64,000 nt of DNA from Leeia oryzae DSM 17879 (GTDB lineage: Bacteria; Pseudomonadota; Gammaproteobacteria; Burkholderiales; Leeiaceae): NCBI RefSeq assembly GCF_000376945.1, contig NZ_AQXU01000018.1, positions 1 to 64,000 of the forward strand, given 5' to 3'. Of this stretch, positions 9,172 to 17,284 are shown one piece after another (within the stretch, counting starts at the first letter, position 1; each line of letters begins with the position of its first letter). The translations under genes and the position numbers were made by a program. Under the pieces are notes generated by a model. It ran no database searches and was not told where the DNA came from. It worked only from the letters and a program-made list of their open reading frames with translations.

Positions 9172-11928
9172 TTAACCGCTGTTTCTCAAGCCGGCCGACA
9201 CCCCGTTAATGGTTTGAAGAATCGCGGTCTTGATGGCAGGGTCTTCGTCCCCGCCACGCAGGCGTTTGAGCAACTCCACCTGGATATGCGACAAGGCGTC
9301 CAGATACGGCAGGCGGGTGTTCAGACTACGTGCCAGTGTCGGGTTGCCGGACAGCAGCGCCTCGTTACCGGTAATCTGCAAGATGGCGTCCACGGTGCGC
9401 TGCAACTCAGAAACGATGGTACCGAACACCGACCCGGACAAGGTCTTGTCTTCGACCAGCTCGGCGTAACGGGCGGCGATGGTCAGGTTGGTTTTGGCCA
9501 GCACCTGCTCCATGTTCGACAGCACGGTCTTGAAGAACGGCCATTCCGCATACATGCGGGATAACAGCTCCCAGCCAGCATCGCCATGCGTCTCTACAAA
9601 CCGGGCCACTGCGGTACCAAAGCCGTACCAGCCCGGAATCATCAGACGGGATTGTGACCAGCTGAATACCCAGGGAATGGCGCGCAAAGAGCTGATGCCC
9701 TTGAAGCCGCCACGCGCCACCGGACGGCTACCGATGTTCAGCGCGGCAATCTCGCTGATCGGGGTAGCCTGGGCAAAATAGGTCTCGAAACCGGCTGTTT
9801 CATACACCAGACCGCGGTAAGCGCGGAACGACGCATTGGACAGCTCGCTCATGGCGGTCAGCCAGGCCGGGTCGGTCAGGTCAGTCGGCGGATGGATCAG
9901 ACTGGCTTCCAGTGTCGCGGCCACCAGGGTTTCCAGGTTACGGTAACCGATCTCGGCGTTGGCGTACTTGGAGGCAATCACCTCGCCCTGTTCGGTAATG
10001 CGGATCTGACCACGCACGGTACCGGCCGGCTGCGCCAGAATCGCTTCATAGCTTGGGCCACCACCGCGACCTACCGAGCCGCCACGACCATGGAACAGGC
10101 GCAGCTTGACGTTAGCCGCGTCGCAAACCTTCACCAGGGCCACTTCGGCCTGATACAGCTCCCAGTTGGAGGTCAGATAACCGCCATCCTTGTTACTGTC
10201 CGAATAGCCCAGCATGATTTCCTGGGTGCCGCGCTTGGCATCGATCAGCGAACGGTAGAACGGCAGCTCGAACAGCGACTGCATGATGCTGGCGCTGCGC
10301 TGCAGGTCATCAATGGTTTCAAACAGCGGCACCACCATCAGGTCGGCCTTGACCTGCGGCGCCAGGCGCAACATGCCGCACTCTTTCTGGATCAGGGCCA
10401 CTTCCAGCACATCCGACGCGCTATTGGCGTTGGAAATGATGGCATGCACGATGGCATCCTTGCCAAACGCCTGACGAATGTCGCGGATGGCATCAAAAAT
10501 GGCCAGTTCCTTGGCGGTTTCTTCGCTGTAGCTGAAATACGGTGAACGCAACGGCCTTGGCGAAGTCAGCTCGCGCAACAGCACGCGGATGCGCGCCTGC
10601 TCGTCCAGTGCCGGATAATGCTCCAGCCCGGCTGATGCCAGTAGTTCAGTCACGATGCGTTCGTGTACACCGGAATGCTGACGCACATCGATGGTTGCCA
10701 GATGGAAACCGAATACCTGCACGGCACGGCGCAGACGGGCAATGGTGCCGTCGTTCAGCCAGCCACTGTTGTGTGAATCCAGCGATGCGCTGACAAGGGC
10801 CAGGTCAGCCAGAAACGCTGCAGGTGTATCGTAAGGCTCGGCGCCTTCAAACTGGGTCACCACACCGTCCAGCCCCAGGGCACTGGCCTTGGCAGCCAGT
10901 TTCTGGCGAATGGCCATGAACGCCAGCCGGTAAGGCTCGTCCTTGCGGCTTTCCGGTTGCACCACCGAGCTGGCCGCCAGGGCAGCCAGCGCAGGCGATA
11001 CATTCACCTCGCGGGTCGACAGCATCAGGCGGGATTCCAGCCGTGCCAGCAGTTCGAAATAATGCTTGAAGGCGACTTCGGCCTGGGTCTTGAAGGCGTA
11101 GCGCAGGACTTCGGCGTTCACAAACGGGTTGCCGTCGCGGTCACCACCAATCCAGCTGCCCATGCGGAAGAACGCAGGTAGCTCAACACTGGCGCCCAGC
11201 TGTTCGGACAGCGCATCTTCCAGATGCATGTACAGGGCCGGCAACTGTTGCAGGAAGGTATAGTCGTAGTAGGCCAGCCCGTTACGGATTTCGTCAAACA
11301 CGGTCAGCTTGAAGCTGCGGATTTCGGACGACTGCCACAGGGTCAGCACCAGACGGCGCAGGGCTTCGGTATTGGCTTCTTTTTCTTCCGGCACCAGCCA
11401 CGGGTTGCTGCGCACCGTCAGCAAGCGGGCAATTTCACGCTCGCAGTCCAGAATGCTCTTGCGCTGCACTTCGGTCGGGTGTGCGGTCAGTACCGGGCTC
11501 AGCCAGCCGTTCTGCAACAGTTCGATCACGGAACCCGGCTTGATGTCGTTCTCTACCAGGCGCTGCAACACATGCTGCAGGCTGCCCAGTTGTGGCGCTG
11601 AACCTTCGATGCGGTGAATGCGGCGACGGCGGTTGTGGTGCAGGTCTTCTGCAATATTCGCCAGATGCGAGAAATAGCCAAAGGCACGCACCAGCGCTAC
11701 GGTATTGCTGTGCGACAGCTGCGACAGCTCGGCCTCCAGCGCGGCGCGTTCTGCCGGCTGTGCCTCTGCCAAGGCATGGGCGGTATCCCGGATGCGGGTA
11801 ATGGTCGCGCCGGTTTCTTCGCCTTCCACACAGGCCAGTACCTCTTGCAGCAAGCGGTCCAGCAACGCAATGTCTTCTTGCAATGGCGCGTCTTTGTCAC
11901 GCCGTAATACTAATGCACCTTCTTCCAC
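9172..11928 (-). CDS. ppc: Phosphoenolpyruvate carboxylase
   Basis: A protein of about 918 residues that carboxylates PEP to oxaloacetate, an anaplerotic reaction. Catalytic blocks are present: VLTAHPTE, GSWIGGDRDGNP, FHGRGGSVGRGGGP, the C-terminal half block SRPVARGGFKGISSLRAIPW, and the terminal SAGLRNSG. I place the start at the GTG at 11928 because AGGGGAA lies six bases upstream; in-frame ATGs at 11958 and 11967 would lengthen it slightly. It is divergent from hemC, with a MITE-like element in the shared upstream region. The neighbouring aroG also consumes PEP, but I see no evidence that the two are co-transcribed. Confidence 0.96.
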   Translation of the reverse strand: MEEGALVLRRDKDAPLQEDIALLDRLLQEVLACVEGEETGATITRIRDTAHALAEAQPAERAALEAELSQLSHSNTVALVRAFGYFSHLANIAEDLHHNRRRRIHRIEGSAPQLGSLQHVLQRLVENDIKPGSVIELLQNGWLSPVLTAHPTEVQRKSILDCEREIARLLTVRSNPWLVPEEKEANTEALRRLVLTLWQSSEIRSFKLTVFDEIRNGLAYYDYTFLQQLPALYMHLEDALSEQLGASVELPAFFRMGSWIGGDRDGNPFVNAEVLRYAFKTQAEVAFKHYFELLARLESRLMLSTREVNVSPALAALAASSVVQPESRKDEPYRLAFMAIRQKLAAKASALGLDGVVTQFEGAEPYDTPAAFLADLALVSASLDSHNSGWLNDGTIARLRRAVQVFGFHLATIDVRQHSGVHERIVTELLASAGLEHYPALDEQARIRVLLRELTSPRPLRSPYFSYSEETAKELAIFDAIRDIRQAFGKDAIVHAIISNANSASDVLEVALIQKECGMLRLAPQVKADLMVVPLFETIDDLQRSASIMQSLFELPFYRSLIDAKRGTQEIMLGYSDSNKDGGYLTSNWELYQAEVALVKVCDAANVKLRLFHGRGGSVGRGGGPSYEAILAQPAGTVRGQIRITEQGEVIASKYANAEIGYRNLETLVAATLEASLIHPPTDLTDPAWLTAMSELSNASFRAYRGLVYETAGFETYFAQATPISEIAALNIGSRPVARGGFKGISSLRAIPWVFSWSQSRLMIPGWYGFGTAVARFVETHGDAGWELLSRMYAEWPFFKTVLSNMEQVLAKTNLTIAARYAELVEDKTLSGSVFGTIVSELQRTVDAILQITGNEALLSGNPTLARSLNTRLPYLDALSHIQVELLKRLRGGDEDPAIKTAILQTINGVSAGLRNSG

Positions 11929-12054
11929 GAACTTTCCCCTGTACGTACTAAGCGACATTCGATACATATCATCCGGATACGCATCGCTGAGACATCTCTT
12001 GTTCGGCCTGGTCAACGGGCCGATGGATGCTGATTTTTTTGCATTGATGTTGTT

Positions 12055-12322
12055 AGGGCCTGTTCACACTATTTTCTCGAGATGCGTTGCAGAACAAAAA
12101 GGTCATACGCAAGGCGCGAAACGCCGTCGGGGTAGGCCCCCGGCAAGGCTTCGCAACGCGGCGCATGACCTTTTTGGCCGCAACCCGAAGGGAACCGGGT
12201 GAAAACAACGTCACTCGTTGTTGCGCTCCTCGCCCAGACGTCCAGTCTGGGCGTCGTCACGCGTCTAGATTGACGTTGTTTTCACCCGGTTCGCACTCGA
12301 GAAAATAGTGTGAACAGGCCCT
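12055..12322. mobile_element. MITE-like palindromic repeat element with 27-bp terminal inverted repeats
   Basis: The ends are a perfect 27-bp inverted repeat (12055-12081 and 12296-12322; the left end begins AGGGCCTGTTCACAC). Inside are two further stems: 12096-12106 with 12165-12175 (11 bp), and 12193-12213 with 12271-12291 (21 bp). The latter encloses a 9-bp hairpin (12231-12239 with 12245-12253). It has no plausible transposase gene; short open frames in it are by-products of the palindromes. No clean target-site duplication is visible. It separates ppc and hemC and could affect either promoter. I take it as a non-autonomous element likely to be present in several copies. Confidence 0.7.
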
Positions 12323-12713
12323 CGTTATCTGTCCGGTTGTTGCGGGCAGCTTTCTGCAGGGCACATCAAAGTCTATCAAAGACCCGGCCGGTTTGCCCAT
12401 GCGCAATTACACGGGGAAAGCCGACACGGATTCACTTGTCCTTACAATAGTCTTACTACTGTTTTTTGTTTATTTTTTAAGTAGTAATACTACTTTTCCT
12501 ATCTTGCACGATTTGCTACCGCGCTGCAAAACATTTTTATGCATGGGTGGCATTCATGCAAATCCACGCAATGCTGATACGGATCAGGAAAACACCATCT
12601 CGCTCGCCCTGCAATCGCCCAACCCCATGCTACAATTCTTTCTGTAAACAGGGGCTGCCAGCACTCGCCAAGACTGCACCGGCACCCCGAACGGAAAACT
12701 GGCAAGGAACTCT
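12323..12713. other. Upstream region of hemC, AT-rich, with an imperfect inverted repeat
   Basis: This 391-base stretch contains no gene. Its centre (about 12440-12540) is strongly AT-rich. Within it, 12448-12460 and 12480-12492 form a 13-base inverted repeat with one mismatch around a T-rich spacer. A TACAAT -10-like element sits at 12631-12636, roughly 80 bases before hemC, without a convincing -35. Confidence 0.45.
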
Positions 12714-13655
12714 ATGTCTACCCCTAAACGTCTGGTCATTGCAACCCGAGAAAGTCCACTGGCCTTGTGGCAAGCCGAGCATGTCCGCGATCTGCTCAAG
12801 GCAGCCTACCCGTCACTTGAAGTCACCCTGCTGGGCATGACCACACAGGGCGACCGCATACTGGACGTCACGCTGTCCAAAATCGGCGGCAAGGGCCTGT
12901 TCGTCAAGGAGCTGGAAGCCGCCATGATGGCCGGACGTGCCGATATCGCCGTGCATTCGATGAAAGACGTGCCGATGCACCTGCCGGAAGGATTCACGCT
13001 GGCCGCCATTCTGGAGCGCGAAGACCCGCGCGATGCTTTTGTATCGAACCAGTACAACAGCCTGGACGAACTACCTGCCGGCAGCGTGGTGGGGACTTCC
13101 AGCCTGCGCCGTGAAAGCCAGTTGCGCGCCAAATATCCGCACCTGAACATTCAGCCGCTGCGCGGCAATCTGGGCACCCGCTTGCGCAAGCTGGACGAAG
13201 GCCAGTATGCCGCGATTATTCTGGCAGTGGCCGGCCTCAAGCGCCTGAACCTGCCGGAACGCATCAAAGGCATCCTGAGCCCGGAACAAAGCCTGCCAGC
13301 CGTCGGCCAGGGCGCCGTCGGCATTGAATGCCGAGACGACCAGCCAGAACTGATCGAGCTGATCGCCAGCCTTGGGCATCGCGAGACCACCATCCGTGTA
13401 ACCGCAGAGCGGGCCATGAGCCGCACACTGGGCGGCAGCTGCCAGGTCCCGCTGGGTGGCTTTGCCGAACTGGAAGGCAATGCGCTACGGATGCGCGGCT
13501 TTGTGGCCGAGCCCGATGGCAGCCGAATCCTGACGGCCGAGCAGTTTGTTACGCTTAGCGACGACGCAGTGGCAGAAGCCAACCAGCTGGGGGGATCCGT
13601 GGCCGAGGCGCTGGTCAAGCAGGGCGCCGACAAGATCATGGCATCGCTGGCCTGA
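12714..13655 (+). CDS. hemC: Porphobilinogen deaminase (hydroxymethylbilane synthase)
   Basis: A 313-residue enzyme that polymerises four porphobilinogen units into hydroxymethylbilane. The dipyrromethane cofactor cysteine is C243 in [10 protein letters not shown]. Other family blocks are [15 protein letters not shown] near the N terminus, [13 protein letters not shown] with the catalytic Asp, and [10 protein letters not shown]. The start has a good ribosome site (AAGGA six bases upstream). It is the first gene of a three-gene haem cluster; hemDX begins 35 bases downstream. Confidence 0.97.
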   Translation: MSTPKRLVIATRESPLALWQAEHVRDLLKAAYPSLEVTLLGMTTQGDRILDVTLSKIGGKGLFVKELEAAMMAGRADIAVHSMKDVPMHLPEGFTLAAILEREDPRDAFVSNQYNSLDELPAGSVVGTSSLRRESQLRAKYPHLNIQPLRGNLGTRLRKLDEGQYAAIILAVAGLKRLNLPERIKGILSPEQSLPAVGQGAVGIECRDDQPELIELIASLGHRETTIRVTAERAMSRTLGGSCQVPLGGFAELEGNALRMRGFVAEPDGSRILTAEQFVTLSDDAVAEANQLGGSVAEALVKQGADKIMASLA

Positions 13656-13690
13656 CCCGGACGCACCCACCCACTCAAAAGGATCTCTCC

Positions 13691-15580
13691 ATGCCACTTC
13701 CCTTGTCCGGAAAACGCATCTTGATCACCCGGCCGGTAGACCAGGCCGAAGAACAGATGCAGCTCGTCAGGGAACTGGGTGGAGAACCGCTATTGCTGCC
13801 GCTGCTGGACATCCAGCCACCAGACAATACCCAGGCACTGTCGTCTGCTGCAGTGGCCCTGGCCAACCACGCCTTTGCCGTGTTTGTCAGCCCGAATGCC
13901 GTACAGTTTGCGGTGCCGACCCTGCTGGCGCAGGCCCCATGGCCGGCTACCACCACTGCCGTTGCCGTGGGTAAAACCACCGCCCAGGCACTTCGGGCGG
14001 CTGGCATTCACCAGATCATTTGCCCCGCCACGCGCTTTGATTCCGAAGGCGTGCTGGCACTGCCCGAGTTGCAGCAGGTGTCCGGCAAGCGCATTTATAT
14101 CTTCCGAGGCCAGGATGGCCGCCCGACGCTAGGCGATACCCTCTCCGCCCGGGGAGCCGACGTTACCTACATTACCTGTTACAAACGTACACCACCGTTT
14201 GATCTGGCCGCCAGGCTGGCCAGCCTGATGGCGGTCAACCCGCCCGACGCCATTCTGGTCACCAGCAGCGAGGCGGCACGGTACCTGATGACTGCCGGTG
14301 GAGATACGCTGAAGAAGCAGCTACAATCCGTCCCCGTCGCTACCGGCCAGCCCAGAATCGCCGACACGCTGAACGAATTGGGGGCATTTGTCGTGGTTTC
14401 TGCCGCAACAGACGACAAGTCCCTACTCCTGACGCTTGCGGACGTGTTAAAGTCTCCACCATCCATTCGCCATATTACCGAAACAGCCATGTCTGACTAT
14501 CAAAGCCAACCGCCAACCACCCCGCCCGCCCAGACATCCTCCCGCCTGGGGGACAGACTGGTGGACAAACTCAACCCGACCCTGATTGTGGCCCTGGTGG
14601 CGCTGGGCGTGATTGCATGGCAATGGGCCGACAACCGCAAACAGCTGACCCAAGCCCAACTGGAAGTCGGCAAGAAACTGGCCCAGACCGAAGCCTTCCT
14701 GCGCGAAAGCCGCATCGAACTCGACAAGCTGGACCGCGACCGCCAGAACGAACGCGTCCGCCTGGCCGTGGTGGAATCCCGTCTGGCAGAGGCCCAAAGC
14801 CAGCAGAACACCCTAAACACGCTGTATCAGGATTTGTCCCAGCACCGGGACAACCTGCTACTGGCCGAAATCGAGCAACTGTTGATGGCCGCCAGCCAGC
14901 AGATCCAGATTGCCAGCAACCCGCGTGCCGCCCTGGTGGCACTGGAAGGCGCGCAATCCCGCCTGACCGGTTTTGACAGCCTGCGTTTCATCCCCTTGCG
15001 CCAAGCACTGACCAAGGATATCGAAGCGCTCAAGGCCTTGCCGGACATTGACAGCGAAGGCATGACGCTCAAACTGGACAACCTGCTGGCCAACGTCGAC
15101 AGCCTGCCGTTCGTGATTGATGCCAAACCGCAAACCAAGCCGGTCGCCACGCCGGATGTACCGGCCGGCGAAAGCCCATGGTATAAAAACATGGGCGGTG
15201 AAATCTGGAGCGAACTGAAACAGCTGATCCGCATCCGTCGCATCGACAAGCCGGACGCCCCGCTGCTGCCGGCCGAGCAGACGTACTTCATCCGCGAGAA
15301 CATCAAGCTGCGCCTGATTGCCGCCCGCACCGCCCTGCTGCAGCGGGATCAGAACAGTTTCCGTACCGATCTGGGTGCGGCACGCCTGATCATGTCCAAT
15401 TACTTTGACCGCCAGGCAGGTGAAGTCACCAACGCCATTCAGACCCTCAACCGTCTGAGCGCCACCGACATCCACGTGACGCTGCCCGACCTGGCCCAGA
15501 GTCTGACAGCGCTCTCTAACCTGAAAGCCGCCCAGAACGACGTTGCCACCACGCCGGTTGCAGGAGGCAAGGCGCAATGA
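13691..15580 (+). CDS. hemDX: Fused uroporphyrinogen-III synthase / HemX membrane protein
   Basis: One continuous 629-residue frame joins two proteins. Residues 1-255 look like HemD, which cyclises hydroxymethylbilane to uroporphyrinogen III (ILITRPVDQAEE, VFVSPNAVQFAV, VTSSEAARYL). After a Pro/Gln/Thr-rich linker, a transmembrane segment (about 297-314, LIVALVALGVIAWQW) begins a HemX-like part, with a coiled coil at roughly 315-400 and a helical C-terminal domain. An in-frame ATG (nt 14489) lies at the HemX start, so a separate HemX could also be made. Fusions of this kind are known in some Neisseriales relatives. It overlaps hemY by four bases. Confidence 0.93.
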   Translation: MPLPLSGKRILITRPVDQAEEQMQLVRELGGEPLLLPLLDIQPPDNTQALSSAAVALANHAFAVFVSPNAVQFAVPTLLAQAPWPATTTAVAVGKTTAQALRAAGIHQIICPATRFDSEGVLALPELQQVSGKRIYIFRGQDGRPTLGDTLSARGADVTYITCYKRTPPFDLAARLASLMAVNPPDAILVTSSEAARYLMTAGGDTLKKQLQSVPVATGQPRIADTLNELGAFVVVSAATDDKSLLLTLADVLKSPPSIRHITETAMSDYQSQPPTTPPAQTSSRLGDRLVDKLNPTLIVALVALGVIAWQWADNRKQLTQAQLEVGKKLAQTEAFLRESRIELDKLDRDRQNERVRLAVVESRLAEAQSQQNTLNTLYQDLSQHRDNLLLAEIEQLLMAASQQIQIASNPRAALVALEGAQSRLTGFDSLRFIPLRQALTKDIEALKALPDIDSEGMTLKLDNLLANVDSLPFVIDAKPQTKPVATPDVPAGESPWYKNMGGEIWSELKQLIRIRRIDKPDAPLLPAEQTYFIRENIKLRLIAARTALLQRDQNSFRTDLGAARLIMSNYFDRQAGEVTNAIQTLNRLSATDIHVTLPDLAQSLTALSNLKAAQNDVATTPVAGGKAQ

Positions 15581-16794
15581 GAGCTTTATTCTGGACCCTC
15601 GCCCTGTTTGCACTGGCGGTTGCGCTGACCCTGGTCACCAAGGTCAACACCGGCTATGCCATCCTGATCATCCCGCCATACCGGATAGACGTCAGCTTTA
15701 ATGCGCTGGTGTTCTTTACCGTGCTGGCGTTTGTAGTGGTGTACTTTATCGTACGTGCCATCGCCACCACCATTGCCCTGCCCCACAAGGTACGGGCGTT
15801 TCACGAACGCCGCAAGAAGGCAGAATCGCTGCAGCACATGCAAGACGCCCTGGTCGCCTTTTTTGAAGGACGCTACGCCCGGGCAGAACGTATTGCCGCC
15901 AAAGCACTGGATCTGGAAATCGACGCCAAACCACGTGCCATCAGCGCACTGGTTGCTGCGGCTTCTTCCGATGCCATCAAGAACATCGACAAGCGGGACG
16001 CTTACCTGGCTCGCAGCGAACTGGCGCTGGAAGACACCCAGCTGGCCCGCCTGATGACCACCGCCAACATGCAGATCAAGGAACACAAGTTCGAAGACGC
16101 ACTGGACACGCTGGCCAACGCACAGAGCATTGCCCCCAAGCTGACGACAGCCCTGCGTCTGGAGTTGACTGCGCGTCAGCAACTGGGCCAGCACGCCCTG
16201 ATTCCGCCCCTGATCGAGCAACTGGAAAAAAGCGAAGCCATCAACCCGGCACAGGCCATCCGCATGCGTCGGCACGCACTGGCCCAGCAACTGCAGGACG
16301 AAATCCGCGACGCCAGCCAGTTCAAGCGTTTCTGGCACAAACTGGACGACAGCCTGCAGAAAGATCCGAAACTGGTGCTGGCCGCCAGCAAAAAGCTCAA
16401 CAGCTGGCAGCAATATGACCAGGCTGGCGAACTGATTGCCGATGCACTGAAAAACCAGTGGGAACCAGGCTTGGCACTGGCCTTTGCCCAGCCGGCCGAA
16501 GGCTTGTCCGGCAAGGAACTGCTGGCCCGCATCCAGCAAGCGGAAGACTGGCTCAAGCAGCACCCGAACGACGCCAGCCTGCTACTGACGCTGGGCCGCC
16601 TGTGCAAACAGCAACAGCTCTGGGGCAAATCCCGCAGCTATCTGGAAGCCAGCCTGGCCGTGGCCAGCTCGGCCGTGACCCATATCGAACTGGCTCGCCT
16701 GCTGACCCAGCTGGAAGAACACGACGCCGCACGCCTGCATTTTGAAGCCGCCGCCAGCGAAGTCGAAGATGCCCTGGCCGAGGACGAAGGCTAG
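15577..16794 (+). CDS. hemY: HemY-like inner-membrane TPR protein
   Basis: A 405-residue protein starting in an ATGA overlap with hemDX, so translation is probably coupled. Two N-terminal hydrophobic segments (about 1-20 and 42-62) are separated by the typical HemY segment GYAILIIPPYRIDVSFNAL. The rest is TPR-like helical repeats (for example 331-400). This is the proteobacterial HemY of hemCDXY operons, whose biochemical role is unsettled. It is not the protoporphyrinogen oxidase once given the same name in Gram-positives. No strong terminator follows; a weak hairpin region lies at about 16820-16880. Confidence 0.93.
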   Translation: MRALFWTLALFALAVALTLVTKVNTGYAILIIPPYRIDVSFNALVFFTVLAFVVVYFIVRAIATTIALPHKVRAFHERRKKAESLQHMQDALVAFFEGRYARAERIAAKALDLEIDAKPRAISALVAAASSDAIKNIDKRDAYLARSELALEDTQLARLMTTANMQIKEHKFEDALDTLANAQSIAPKLTTALRLELTARQQLGQHALIPPLIEQLEKSEAINPAQAIRMRRHALAQQLQDEIRDASQFKRFWHKLDDSLQKDPKLVLAASKKLNSWQQYDQAGELIADALKNQWEPGLALAFAQPAEGLSGKELLARIQQAEDWLKQHPNDASLLLTLGRLCKQQQLWGKSRSYLEASLAVASSAVTHIELARLLTQLEEHDAARLHFEAAASEVEDALAEDEG

Positions 16795-16922
16795 ACCATC
16801 CGTTTGAGATACCCGACACGGGGAGGTGTCTTGTCAGATGGCACGAAACTGCCGACAAGCAACACCCCTCCTGTCAGACAAACGAAACATCACCAGTAAC
16901 TGGGTAGTACTACAAGGGCCAT

Positions 16923-17204
16923 ATGGAACACGTTCTGATTATCCACGCGGTAAAAGACTACCCGGCCTGGAAAGCCATTTTCGACCAGGCGGCCGGCATC
17001 CGCAAAGCGGCAGGCGAAATCAGTTATCAGGTACTGCGTGACGAGCACGATGCCAACAAGATCGTGCATTTTTCCCGCTGGCAATCTCTGACCCAGGCCA
17101 GAAATTTCTTTGAATCCCCCGAACTGGTAGCGATTCGCCAGCAAGCCGGCGTCGAAGCACCCGAATTCATCTACCTGCAACAACTGGCCGCAGGCACCTT
17201 GTAA
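16923..17204 (+). CDS. ABM-fold (dimeric alpha/beta barrel) protein, putative monooxygenase-like
   Basis: A 93-residue protein. The sequence begins with a beta strand (HVLIIHAVKDYPAWKAIFD), then an Arg-containing helix (GIRKAAGE) and two more strands ending in FSRWQSL, with the motif ARNFFESPEL. This is the pattern of small ferredoxin-like proteins of the antibiotic biosynthesis monooxygenase (ABM) superfamily. Most such proteins have no assigned substrate and some are not enzymes. It stands between the haem genes and uvrD, transcribed in the same direction, with about 130 bases of upstream non-coding sequence. No function beyond the fold is claimed. Confidence 0.8.
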   Translation: MEHVLIIHAVKDYPAWKAIFDQAAGIRKAAGEISYQVLRDEHDANKIVHFSRWQSLTQARNFFESPELVAIRQQAGVEAPEFIYLQQLAAGTL

Positions 17205-17284
17205 ACCCATCAAAACAGAACATCCGTTCTACTAGAAATACGGGTACAATACGCACATTCCACCTTTTACACCGTTGGTAAACG

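Noticed and set aside
12087-12308. Reading frames of 60-75 codons inside the palindromic element
   Set aside because: They arise from the inverted repeats and have no conserved protein features.
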